NCBI GenBank assembly: GCA_015680685.1
Contig: MNCI01030281.1
Span: 57,227-121,226, forward strand
Length of the DNA stretch: 64,000 nt
Reading direction: 5' to 3'
Origin: Gnetum montanum
Taxonomy: Eukaryota; Streptophyta; Gnetopsida; Gnetales; Gnetaceae
Shown here: piece after piece, positions 24,915-37,091 of the stretch
Position numbering within the stretch: position 1 is the first letter of the stretch
Layout of the letters: the number at the start of each line of letters is the position of its first letter
Notes under the pieces: model-generated
The model's database searches: none
The model's input: the letters and a program-made list of their open reading frames with translations, nothing else
What the model was told of the DNA's origin: nothing
Translations under genes and position numbers: made by a program

Positions 24915-25753
24915 TCATGAATTTGTTGACAGCCGCGATATCGCACCCGCAATATTGCATTCGCAATATCACAGTCGACACGATATCATGTACGTGATAT
25001 CGCAGCCTAGCTGCGATATCGCAGCCTGTCTCCTCATCTATAAATAAGAGGTAGACAGATTTGATAAGTTAGTTAGTGTTTAGTGTTTTCATTTCTTTCT
25101 CTAAACCCTTTTCCTCTCCATGTATGCTCGCAGTGTGGTGAATGTAATTGTACGACATCCTTTATTCGAATGTGACGTACTTAGACACACACATGACTAG
25201 CAATAAAGATGAAGATTAGTTCATCATTGCAACATTCACTTAGTTTAATCATTTAATTAATTGTTATTTACTGCTTTCCTAGTAAATCTCTCTCACCCTT
25301 AAACTCATGTTAAAATGCGGAATGAGTACGACTTGATTACGAGCATTTAAATGTGACTACTTGGTAACCTAGTAGCATACCTAGGATCTACGCTTGGTAA
25401 TCCCAGTGGTATTCATGCACGAAGTCCAAGATGTGTATAGATAATCAAGGAACGGATGCTCATCGCACTTACGCTAGCTTAGATTCTCTCTCACCCTTTC
25501 TCTCTTAGCTTAGTTAATATTACTTTCCATTGTCCTCAGGAGTAGCATTAGCATAGAAACACATCATACACCTCACTTTGGACTAAACCATAAGTGACAA
25601 AACTAATACTAGTCCAGGTGGGAAGATAGCGAACTGCGGCCTAAGGTGAACTGTCTAGATGCCACAACTAGTCCGTCTACGGAGTTCGACCGGATCACGC
25701 GTGTAACACTTGTATTCGTATGGTTGAGTGTAGGGGTACCTCACCACTCATCA
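24908..25753 (+). repeat. Element F 3' LTR
   Basis: This copy of the LTR is close to 18966-19807 but has scattered changes, including some broken GCGATATCGC units. A TATA box is near 25042. It ends CTCATCA, followed by the CATGT duplication. Confidence 0.92.
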
Positions 25754-26299
25754 CATGTCCTAATAATTAGTAACAAAATTCAAATCTAGAATCTAAATAC
25801 CAATAATTAAATAACTGGATAGCACATACCCACATCAATTAAATCACATTATACCCAAGCAATAATAAGACACTTATTATTAGAACAAGATAAGAATATC
25901 ACATCCAAATAAAGAAAAATAGATAAGTAATTGTGAAATATCTAAGAAAAAGAAAACATACTAATGATGTTGTAAAATTAAAACTTTGAAAATTAATAAA
26001 GTAGAAACAAAAAGTGTAAAACAAAAAGTTGTAAAACAAAAGCGTGTAGAACAAAAATGTGAAAACTGAGGGGTTTCTTATATAATTAACATGGATGACC
26101 ATCTCCCCCATGACTGAGTTGAAAGTTGGAGAGCTAAAGTATTGAACATGGTTGTCCATTTGATGAGGTGTTTGTTGCACTAGCTTGCTTAGGCTCGTGG
26201 AAAGGTTTGACTTGTATGTTGATGAGTTGTTTCTTGTTTGAGCTCTTAGGTTTATAGATCATCACGACCCTAGAAGAAAAATTTTAGTAGATGATGTAA

Positions 26300-27450
26300 G
26301 GTCATTTCCACAACATTTGAAACTTAGTTTGTTGGGGTACATGTGTTGGGTTCCAATAGAGAACCTTATCTCCTAGTTGAAGTTTGACTTTTCTAATTCT
26401 AAGGTCATGGCACTTTTTGTTGAATGCCTTGTGCAACTCATTAGATAACAGGGCCACTAATTGATTTTCATCTAGCAAGTTGAGACTTATTAATCTTTCT
26501 TTTTGTGCTAGACTTAAGTTAATGTCAGGTTCATAGGTAGTTTTAAGTGTATGGAACTCTGATTGAATAGGAAGTGTTGGTAATTTTTTGTACACCAGCT
26601 GATGGGGAGAATAGCCTATAAGAAGTTTCCATGTTGAACAGTAGGCCTAGAAGGCATCGTTGAGTTTTGTACTCTAGTCTTTGCTATATTTATTAATAGT
26701 TCTTATTAAAATCTTTGTGATTTTCCTATTTGTAACCTTAGCTTGACCATTGGCTTGGGGGTGGTAGGGTATTGTGAGTTTATGTTCAACCCCCAAGAGT
26801 TGTACAAAAAGTAGTGCCTATAAAGTGAGTTCCATTATAAAAAATTCATGCATGTGGCACACCAAACTTGTTTACAAAATTTTGTTGTACAAATCGAGTA
26901 ACAGTAGAAGATGTATATTTGGTGATGGTTGCTACTTTTGCCCATTTTGTCCAATAGTCAATAGTGACTATGATATATGCCTTTCTATTTAACATGGGTG
27001 TGATGGGATCCATGAAGTTAATGTGCTAGATATCAAATGGTTTTAGTGGTTAAATCCATTGTTGAGGTCCTTCCATTCGAGTAGTTATTTCACCATCTCG
27101 TTGACATCGTTCACAAGAGTAGACATATTGATGAGTGTACCTGAAAATTGTTGGCCAATAGTATCCTACCATTAGGATTTTAATGGCCATATGTCTCCCA
27201 ACATAGTGGCCTTTACAAGGACCCTCGTGAGCATTCTAAAGAATGTGCAGTTGATTAGCATCAGGGACACACCATCAAACCAAGCCATCAGCACACATCT
27301 TATAGAGGTGTCCATTGATCTCCATGGAGTGTTTCACCTAGTGAAGAAACTATTATTTCTTTTGGTGGTCCAACTCTTGTGGTGTTTCTTGAGTGAGACG
27401 ATAGGTGAGAATGCCATCATACCATTTAGGTTCATTGGGCACTAGCCCTG
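26300..27450 (-). pseudogene. Element B integrase
   Basis: The minus strand shows the end of the integrase core and the C-terminal domain: QSEFHTLKTTYEPDINLSLAQ, then LQLGDKVLYWNPTHV, a typical GPY/F-like region start at about 26390-26340. The core (decayed DFMG motif region) lies near 27000-27040 and the zinc-binding part near 27100-27400. Several stops are present. Confidence 0.65.
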
Positions 27451-27599
27451 GCAAGGAGGAGTTCATTGGAAAATAGATTAGACAATGAGCTATCATCCTC
27501 TTTGTTGTCCCATTGCAATTGAGACAAGGGGTTAGTAACCACATTCTCAATGTCGTATCGATCTACCATCATAAGATCAAATTCCTATAAGATCACTAG

Positions 27600-28760
27600 C
27601 CACTGTATGACACAAGGGCTTTTTTTCAGCTTGTTCATTAGGAAGCAGATGACACTATGGTCTATGTGCACAAACACTCTTTATCTAAGCACATAATGCC
27701 TAAACTTTTCTAGAGTAAACACCACTACCATTAATTCTTTTTCTACGATGGTGTAGTCCAATTGTGCACCCACAATGCTTCAACTTTCATAGTGGATGTA
27801 GTATGGACATTTCTTATCATCCATTTGTGTAAGCATAGCTCCCAAGGCATAATTCAATGCATCCATCATAACCTGAAATAATTTGGACCAATCAGGTGCT
27901 TGTAGAATTAGAGTTTCTATAAGCTTCTCTTTTAGTTGCTGGAATGTTGTTTCACATTCCATGGTTTAAATGAATGGATCATATTTTTTTGTTAGTTCAA
28001 CCAACAGTTTTATGATCTTAGATAAATTCTCTATGAATTGCTGGTAGTAGCTAGTATGTCCAAGGAATGACTGAACATTTTTCACAGTTTCTGGCTAATG
28101 GGTAATTCCTTGGATGACCCTTATTTTCTTAGGGTCTACCTCAATTCTTGCTTGTGATATTCTATGCCCTAGTATAATGCCTTCCTAGACCATCATATGA
28201 ATCTTTTGTTAATTAAGTCATAGATTTATCTTAGCACATCATGTTAGTGCTTACTCAAGGCAATCCAAGGCTTGCTCAAATGTAGCTCCATAGGTGGAGA
28301 AGTCATTCATGAAGACTTCCACACCACTATTGATTTACTATTGAAAAATGTGTAGGACTAAGCTTTGGAAGGTAGTAGGGGCATTGCATAGACCAAATGG
28401 CATCTTGCAATATGAAAAAGTTCCCCAGGGACTTGTGAATGTTATCTTGGCTTAGTCTTTTGGTGCTATCTAGATTTGATTATAGCCACTATAACCATCC
28501 AAGAAATTATAGTAGCAATGCCTAGATATGGTGTCTAATACCTAATTAATGAATGACAATGGAAAATGATCTTTGAATGTTGCCATATTTAGTAGTTGAA
28601 AATTGGTGTAGACCCACCACTTGCCACCTTTCTTCGACATAATCACGAGTGGACCGATCCACTCACTATTTGCAATGGGATAGATGAACCTCACCTTGAG
28701 GAGTTTGATTTCTTCCTTGATGATCTACTTTAGTTTAGGGTTCAATCACTTCTGTGGTTG
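27600..28760 (-). pseudogene. Element B reverse transcriptase and RNase H
   Basis: The RT starts near 28760 and the palm motif near 28300 reads VFMNDFSTYG, so the first catalytic Asp is replaced by Asn. RNase H follows at 27960-27600 (FQQLKEKLIETLILQAPDW, then ALNYALGAML). Multiple stops break the frame. Confidence 0.7.
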
Positions 28761-29269
28761 CCTCTTTGGCTTTACGGTTGGGTCAGTGTAGATGCGATGC
28801 TGGCATATCCTAGGATCAATCCCTATGAGTTCAGGATATGACCAAATAAAGGATATTGACCAATTTTAAACCACTTGTAATAGCATCTTTTTTTTTGTTC
28901 TAGAGTAAGATTTGCATTGATTATAACCAACTTTCCATTTTTCAAAAACACATATTCCATGCCAGTTAGTAGGGTTTTTGGCGCAAGGGGCTCTTACTTA
29001 AAACTTTTAGGAATTTCCAACTCTCCCCAGTAGGTATCATCATTTGCATCATTAGAGAGTTGATGATGAACTTACTCTAGTCCATCCATGCCTATGACAT
29101 ATGCACATGTCAGGCTCTTAGTTGGTTCTATGCAAAGTATGCTACTTTTAGGATCAGCGGTCAGTTGCTCAATCCCCTCTTGTTTTATGGCTTTTGTATA
29201 TAGACACCTTTAAATTTTTGCTTCTGGGGCACACTGCTTGCATGTAGAGATGCATGCTTATTCTACTAC

Positions 29270-29760
29270 CTAGAGTTTCTGCATACAATTGTACCCTGTA
29301 TTACAATATGCAATGCATGGAACTCACTTCTTCTTGATCTTCTTAAACACATTTTCTTTAGATATTTCTAGGGAAAGATCTTTAATGCCCATTCTTGCAT
29401 CAATAGTGCTCAGCCATACCCTTCCCATTATGATTGGGAAGTTCCCTTTGCAGTTTTCCACTTTGATTACCAAGAAATTAGCAAGATAAGACCCCTACAG
29501 ACAATGATCATAATGTCTTCTACCCATCTTAATGGAACAATGATGGACTGGTCTACCAATTCTAATTTGATGTTGCTCTTCTTAAGAGGAGATAAGTTCC
29601 ATGTAGTATACATCTCATGAGAGATCAGGTTGACACTAGAACTAGAATTAAGAGGAGCTTTGCATGGTTCACTCCTAGTAATCTGCAAATAAATAAGAGA
29701 ACTTCCAGGATCTACTAATTTCTTGGGAAGGTTGCCAGCTTAAATGTAATCAAATACGAC
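29270..29760 (-). pseudogene. Element B protease
   Basis: The minus strand reads APLNSSSSVNLISHEMY at about 29660-29610, a decayed active-site region that normally begins Asp-Ser/Thr-Gly. Further along lies the IMGRVW-type flap near 29420. No catalytic Asp remains at the expected place. Confidence 0.6.
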
Positions 29761-32345
29761 ACAAGTGAGCATAACAGTATAGATTCAAGGTGGAATTTGG
29801 TTTGAAGGGGACTCAGAGGAATTTTGTATAGAGGAAGATGAAAAAATAGGGTCACTAGCCACAAGTGTATTTGAGGGCTTAGGTGGACTTTTGGATAAAA
29901 AGAAAGGTCTTTTCTTTGATCGAGTGTTCGAACCACTTGATTGATGAACGATTGTAAGTTAACTACCCTAATGGTGTTTCATTGTTGCGGCTGAGTTGGT
30001 AGTTCATATTGCATAGATGGAGTAGGTGGTAGCTATGTGGAGGGCAGAGGAAGATGTGTAGGGATAGGTGGAGGATAAGGCTAAAAGGTGGATTTCCTTC
30101 TTACATGTGGAGAATGAGTTTGATAAGCATCAGGAGGATAGTAGTGAGGTTGGAAAATAGAAATGTAACTGGAATAGTCACATGAAGACAAGTATTACTG
30201 AATGTAATACCCATATGGGTCAAGTTGTCTATAAGGGTATTGCTACCTTGGTGGTGCTAGCACCCATGACTGTGGTTGCTTCCACTATTGATATTACTCC
30301 TATGGTTGCAGTGGAGTTCCACTTGGATAATACTGCTATTATTAGTAGAATTTCCTAGAATTACCTTGAGGATAAGGTAATCTTTTGGGTGTTTGCCTTT
30401 GTGCAAGTCATGGATTCAAAGTGTACATCCCAAACTCCTGTAAGTGCAACATTATGGGGCAACATCCCTTAGGATGTTCATAATGGCAGACATCACACCC
30501 ACCATCATCGTCTAATTTACTTCCCACAACTTCTTCTATTGTAGCAATTTTGCCCTTACTATTTTGAATGACACGTTCAGCTTCCTTGTGTCTCTTGTGC
30601 TCATGATCACTACCTTATTCTTTAGACTCTTTAACAATTTTTAGAATAGCTTGAAATTTTCTATTCATACAATCCCATAACTAATGAACCTTGGTCGTAA
30701 TTTTAGATTGAATTTTTGAAGTAGCAAGGTTTTCTGATTCATCACCTAATCAAGTGCTAATTCTTCCTCACTATCATAGAATTGAACCTTCCTCTTGTGA
30801 ATGGAAGGATCGTGGTTATAATGCACTTTCTTGTTTTCTTAATTCGCCTTCCTCTTTANGTGGTTATAATGCACTTTCTTGTTTTCTTAATTCGCCTTCC
30901 TCTTTAGCTATCTACTCGATTAGTCTTTGGATCTAACAGGTGCTTAATTTTGATAGTCATCCTTGGGCATACACTCCAAGGGTTCTCCTTGTTTCAAATC
31001 AAAGCCCATTTACAATGTGGAGAAGTTGGTCCAATTGAGAGTAACTATGGCTAGGATATATGTGCATTAAGGAATAGTATCAGCCAATGGCAACATCCAA
31101 GGGTTCATGTGTCCCTTGTTTCCATCCTTGGATTTGCCTCCTCAAGTTGGATACTTAGAAGTATATTTGATATTTGTCATTAAAAAATTCAAGCATTGTA
31201 CTTCATCATTTGATAGATTCTGATTCTAAGGACCAGTACTAGTTCTTTGCTTCTTTAATAAGTGTCCTTGGGAATAACTTAAGTTTTTGCTACTCATTTT
31301 ATATATTTTGCAAGACACATGCATCTTAAAAAGCTTGGAGATGGTCTTGTAGATTTGAGTTATATTCCCCTTCGAATTAAGGAATATTGTTCATATCTAG
31401 CTTTTTGATCTGCCTATCCTTTATGTGCCTTGTGGGAATTATCATTTCCTCTACAATGTTGAGCATACTCCGAGTAGTAAGTAAAGGCTCATTGAGTCCC
31501 TAATTTTGGTGCCCATGATGCCCTTTGCTACCCCTTCATTCATGGTGATGAGTCTCTCTTGATTGCTTGCACCCCTGGTCTTCACTTGCCTAATGATCCC
31601 TTTGATCTTTAAAGTTTCATTGGTTACCTCCATCATGGTTGTGCCCCCTACGGTTGTGATCAGAGCCAGAAGATGATGATGATGATGATGAAGGTGAAGA
31701 GGAAGGAGGACTAGCATTGTCACGGTGCCTACTACCCCCTCTTTGGTGATCACAGCCATGATCAAGATCTTATTTTTTGTTTGCATCCCTACCTTGACTT
31801 GCCCATTTTGATCCTTCCTTGTCATTGGATCCGTTCTTGCTAAAATCGGGATTATGAATTATGCACTGCAAGTTTTGGTTTTGACCTCCTTCACCAAAGT
31901 TATAGAGAGGAATTTCGCTGAATGAAAAATCCCTAGAGAAGGGTTCTCCACCATATTTTTGGTACAGCAGGAATGATGAATCATTGAATCCTTTTTCCTT
32001 CTCAAATTCATGATGCTATTCTAACTAGCGATCTTTGAGATGTTGAGCCTCAATGGGATGATAATCCCTGGTGTCACTATCTTGTATAACATATTTAGCA
32101 TGAAGTTCCTAGAGGCCTAGATAGATAAGCATTTGTTAGAGCATTGTAGGAATGGATTAATCTAATGGCAACACAATGTTGCTCTTCATGTCACGCCACC
32201 ACATCAGTTCATCCTGGTGTAGGATGAAGGTAAAATTGGGTACATACTTATCAAGATGAGCATATACCACTCTATACTATTGGGGCATTCGCAAATGTAC
32301 TCCATTAGAATTGGGTGAAGAATCACTCATGTGAGAAGAAGACAT
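29761..32345 (-). pseudogene. Element B gag
   Basis: A start at 32345 reads MSSSHMSDSSPNSNGVHLRM, followed by NFTFILHQDELMWWRDM, which parallels the gag of element A. Then come a capsid-like part, a charged stretch and a zinc knuckle (CDVCHYEHPKGCC) at about 30495-30455. A Pro/Gln/Tyr-rich tail follows. Numerous stops are present, the first within 25 codons. One duplicated assembly join lies inside it (30812-30906). Confidence 0.65.
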
Positions 32346-32475
32346 CTTGTGTTAGAAAATAAAAAACATAGTATGCTTGTAGTAATTTTTAAAGTAAGAT
32401 ATGACTCTAAGGTTTGGTCCAATGATTTGAATAAATTTTCACTAGTCCTAGATAGTGCATGTAACAACTAAAAGG

Positions 32476-32493
32476 TCCCCGACAATGGTGCCA
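32476..32493 (-). promoter_or_regulatory. Element B primer-binding site
   Basis: On the minus strand the sequence TGGCACCATTGTCGGGGA lies just inside the 5' LTR. It is a close variant of the plant tRNA-Asp-type site. Confidence 0.85.
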
Positions 32494-32494
32494 A

Positions 32495-33317
32495 TGATGA
32501 GTAGCAAGGTACCCCTATGCCCAACCATATGAATCACAAGTGTTCATACGCAATCTAGTTGAATTTTCCAGGCCTTAAGTTCTTAAGTACACTAGTTCTA
32601 AGACATGAAATCTAATTGAAACAATTGTTGTCCACCCAGTTCCACTCATGAGGCATAAGTCTATGCTTAAGTGCAATTGAGGTATATGATTTTTATCATT
32701 TTGTATTTTATAAGTGTAATTGCCTAAAACAAGAATGAAAGGTAAAGAAAATCAATATCTAAATAATCTACTACCTAGCTAGTCTACCACAAGTACTTGT
32801 TCCCTCTTCTTGGACACATCCTGAATGCATGTGGCATCGCTAGGTTACCAAACATTATGCATCTCAGGGTTATCAAGTGCTACATGTATGTTCAAAGTGG
32901 TCGTGCTTGTGTTCATTAACTACTAGAAATTAATTGCTTAACTAGGGTGCATTGAAGTAAAGTTCATGAATAGTAAATGTATTGAAGAAAACATTAATAT
33001 GTTCTCAGTGCTGCAAGGTTTATCAAAAGGGCTTGTCTTTATTCCCATCACTCTACTGTGCTCAAGTATATCAGTGCCTGAATAAAGGTTCATACACATT
33101 TAGACTCTTGTTGTGAGCACTCTAAAAATATTCTAACTCCAAAGAAAACAAATTTCAAGAGCTTTGCTATCGATGATTAAAACGTATATGAAATCATGTG
33201 TCCAAGTGCTATATTTATAGGCTAACATATACCTTGCAATATCGAATATTTGACATCCCATCTTGGGCTTCAATATCAGGTATTCAATATCAGAGCTAGT
33301 CAAATCATGACTCATCA
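32495..33317 (-). repeat. Element B 5' LTR
   Basis: Starts TGATGAGTAG and ends GACTCATCA. It is followed by CATAT, the target duplication shared with 15902-15906. Confidence 0.88.
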
Positions 33318-33322
33318 CATAT

Positions 33323-34084
33323 CTTGTGATATTAGGTTCATCCTTGACCTAGAATCATGTAGATCCTTGCATAGTTTATGGCTTGCTATTTTGAGGTATG
33401 CTAAGGGACTTCCTAGGTCTATTCTTTTTTTGGGAACTACTCCTGACTTTATGCAATGTATGATTTTCTAAGGTAGCATGATAGTTATTAAGTTTGCATT
33501 AGAAGATGATGGAAGCTTAGTTTTTTTTAGAAGAGTGAATGTGGATGGAGTTGCAGTAGATGGGCTCCCCATCCTTTGAACCTTTTCTGGGCTTGCTTGA
33601 AAGAATGTTCATTTTCTAGATTGTGGTTCATTGATGATTGCTTCCTCTTACATATGGACTACCCTCGTTGCATTCTTTTATTGTGGTGGTAATGGTAATT
33701 TTCCTTGCATTATAGATGATGGCACATGTGGTAAAGGATTAGAAGGTTGACTTAATGAAGCAGTTGTTGTTTGATGTACATATGGATTAGAATCCATCCT
33801 TGAAGTTGTGGCTCTATAGTATTTAGGTGGATAGTATTGAGAAGTGTGAATTGCTACATTTCCTAAAGATATTGGATGCTACACATAGTATCTATAAGGG
33901 TCTAGTTGTTGATATGGGTACTACTACCTTGGTGGTGGCATTGCCCATGCTTGTCATTGCTGCCACTATTGCTAATATTGCTCTTGTGGTTGTGGATAAG
34001 CTCCACTTGGGTAATAGGCTGGTTGGAGGATTTGTCGGTAGTTACCTTGAGGGTAAGGTAACCATTTTGGCATTTTCTTTTTGA
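33323..34084 (-). other. Element A gag-protease linker, resumed after element B
   Basis: This continues element A on the far side of the B insertion. The minus strand is Pro/Tyr/Gln-rich in translation, with frequent stops, like the gag tails of B and D. Confidence 0.5.
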
Positions 34085-36030
34085 AAAATCTTGGATTAAG
34101 TGCATATGCTCCTGATTTTTACAAATGTGCTATTATAGGTTAGCATCCCTTAGGATGTTCATACTTGCACACTGTACATTCCTCCTCATGCTCTGAGCTT
34201 GAGTTAGTACATTCTATCACTAAAGTAACTTTTACTTTTTATTTATAGTGTTCACCTCCATAGGATCTTTTCTTTTTCTTCTCCTTGACCTTGTTGAAGG
34301 CTTGTTTAGTTCTTTCTTCTATAATTTTCAAGGTTGTAGCAAATTTTTCATCCATTGAGTCCCACATCTTTTCTACCTTAGTTGCTATGTCATTGATAGA
34401 TTTTTGAATCAGTAGAGTCTTCTTCCAAATTACATCTTCCAAGGTTTCTTTCTCTTGATTATCACATATTTGTACATCTATTTTTTTAATAGATGGGTAT
34501 CAACTATATTCTTTAGCTAATTCCCTTTTTTTCAACTCATCTTCTTTCTTCATCACTTGGTTAATTAGCCTATGGATTTGATGGATGATCATTTTTGACA
34601 GTTTTCCTTGGGTAGAAACTCCAAGGAATTCCTTGGTTTTATTTCTCAACTTATTGACAATGTGCCTAGGCTACACTTTTTGGGAAAATCCATGGCATGA
34701 GCATCTATGCAAAACAGAGTAGTATTTGCCCATTGCTACATCAAGGGATTCATGTGTCTCTTGTTTCCAACCTTGGATCTTTTTTTTTGAGATTAGATAC
34801 CCTAGATTAAGTTTGGTATTTGTCATTGAAGAGTTTAAGCATGGTACTCCATCTAATGATTGATTTAGGTTCCAACGATCTGTACTCACTTTCTGCCTCT
34901 TTGATGAGTGTCCTGGGAAACAACTTAAGCTTTTGCTAGTCACTTTCAATATTCTGTAGGACACAAGCATCGTGAAACACTTGAATGTGATGTTGTGAAT
35001 ATGTGTTATACCCTACTTCAAACTTAGGAATATTATTCATATCAAGTTGCTTGATGCGACTATCTCTCACATTCCTAGTTGGAATGTACACTACTTTCCT
35101 TATGTTGATCATGCAAGAAGTAGCCAATAGTGGTTCTTCATGGTCATAGGATTTGGATGCTCAATTGTAGTGATGTCCCCTTTGGTACTGATATCACACT
35201 CTCTCCTCACGTTTGTTCCTTTCTCTTTGTGATTCATGCTCATCATCATCTTCATCAAGATTCCTTTAACAATTCTCATGTTTATCATGAACTCGATGTC
35301 TCTCCCTATCATGATATCTAAACCTGATTTCCTTTTTGTTAATGTCCACCAACAATCATGAGGAGGAAGATAAAGTACCTGAAGAACAATGTTAGTTAGT
35401 TCTCCTTTTATGACTCTAGAATTCATCTCTTTGTGATCTAGCAGAAACTCTAGGCCTTGAGTCCTACTTGTATTTAGAGTCCTTTGCTTCTCTTCCTGGT
35501 GTCTTTATAAGGGAAAAGTGTAGTTGTACTTTGATAGGTTCTTTCAAATAAATTATAGGCATTTGTGAATGGACTTCATGAGTATGGTGGATTTTTTTTG
35601 CTACAAATGGATCACCATCAAGTTCTTTTAGGATAATAGGAAGATTAACCTGCTTTCCCTTGTTATTTTCATGTTTGGTGTTCATAACAATGTCTCTTTG
35701 TACTTGTGCCTCTATGGGTTGGTAGGGTCTAGTCTTGTGTTTGGTTACATGGTACCTGACATGGCTTAGATTCATTTCCCTTAAAGTTGTTTGAAGCATG
35801 GTAGATGCTAAACATTTTGGCAGTAAAACAATGTTATCTTGTAAGTCTCTCCACCTCAACTATCCATCTTGGTGAAAAATGAATGTGAAATTAGAGTAAT
35901 AAGGATTAGTATGAGCATATGAGATTTTTTTTTGCATAGGCATACTCTAGTCTTCATCTTCATTTATTTTGTCATTGCTTCTTTGTAGCTCTTTGGTAAG
36001 TGATAGTTTTTCCTTAAGCATTGAAGCCAT
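34085..36030 (-). pseudogene. Element A gag
   Basis: The likely start is at 36030 (MASMLKEKLSLTKELQR), with a stop 28 codons on. Then come NFTFIFHQDG, the capsid-like LDMNNIPKFEVGYNTYSQHH at about 35045-34990, and a zinc knuckle CTVCKYEHPKGC at about 34190-34150. The order matches F and B. It is broken by stops and frame changes. Confidence 0.65.
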
Positions 36031-36155
36031 TTTATATGTATGTGATGCTTAGTTAAATGTGTGATATTAGGATTCATTAAAGATATGAAGATTGACTTTG
36101 TGGTTTTTGATACAATGAACTATGTAAGATTAATTACTTCGCATACATTGACACA

Positions 36156-36173
36156 TCCTCAGCAATGGCACCA
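36156..36173 (-). promoter_or_regulatory. Element A primer-binding site
   Basis: The minus strand reads TGGTGCCATTGCTGAGGA next to the 5' LTR, a decayed tRNA-Asp-type site. Confidence 0.8.
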
Positions 36174-36174
36174 A

Positions 36175-37086
36175 TGATGAGCGGTGGACCAATCCAAATA
36201 CTCTATCATACAAGTCACGAGTGCTAGCATAAGAACAGATTGTAATCCATAGATGGGCAATGTAATTATGCTAGTGATTGATATTAAGTTCATGATTGTA
36301 TTCTTCTCACCTTGAGGTAGTGAAGTCTAGGTGTATGATTTAACTTGCAATGAGACATATGTTATGTGATGTCATAGAGCTTATTTTACTCCTAAGTGCA
36401 AACATAATGAAAATGAAGATAAGTGCTAAATCTAGATAATGACAAAAATGGAAATCTATTCTATCCTATAGCAATGAGCATTTGTTCTTGATTTATTGGA
36501 CACACCTTAGACTCATGTAACCATTACTGGGATTACCAAGTGATTCACCACTAAGCGAATCAAGCAAAACCACTACTAGATTACCAAATGATTACACTTT
36601 AATGCTTGAAACCAATCGTATTGATTACATTTTACTAATGAATAAATAAAATAAATTTCTTGGAAAATGTAAATGATTAAGCTAAGAAAACAAGAAGATT
36701 ATGCCAAGTAAACAAATGAAACTAAGTGTATGTTGCAATGATGGAAAGCAATCTCAGTCTTTATTATCATCATAAATTGCATGCAAGTACAATACACTCA
36801 AATAAAGATTCCATTCAACTGCTCAACATCACACTACAGGCATTCATTCTATTGCTAACTATGAAAACAAAATGCAAGAATTTCCTTAAGACTTGGAATG
36901 AAAATTTGTTGATTGTGCATCCAAGAATCGATATTTATAGGGCTACACACATCCCGAGACATTGTATCAATGATGATGTAACATGGGTTACAACATCATT
37001 AGTACAATATCATAGCTACGATATTGACATCATTGATGCAATATTGTAGCTATGATATTGCATTCTCCAAAAATTTAACTTTATCA
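36175..37086 (-). repeat. Element A 5' LTR
   Basis: Starts TGATGAGCGG and ends TTTATCA, followed by CACAT. It has several decayed ATATC/GATAT palindromic units near 36990-37060, at the same place as the GCGATATCGC units of element F. Confidence 0.88.
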
Positions 37087-37091
37087 CACAT

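Larger units (their letters stand above)
18966..25753 (+). mobile_element. Element F: non-autonomous Athila-like element (gag and env-like, no pol)
   Basis: LTRs of about 842 and 846 bp (18966-19807 and 24908-25753) are flanked by a perfect CATGT duplication (18961-18965 and 25754-25758). A tRNA-type primer site follows the left LTR and a polypurine tract GTGGGGGTA precedes the right one. The 5.1-kb interior holds gag with a zinc knuckle and a truncated env-like ORF. No protease, RT or integrase is seen, though 530 bases are unknown. The LTRs are more alike than those of A, which fits its being the innermost and youngest insertion of the A-B-F stack. Confidence 0.9.

Noticed and set aside
31451-31825. 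124-residue minus-strand frame with a His run
   Set aside because: It is an out-of-frame reading of element B gag; the His run comes from a short GAT repeat.
34827-35860. Element A gag pieces as separate small genes
   Set aside because: They follow the gag order of elements B and F and are parts of one broken ORF.
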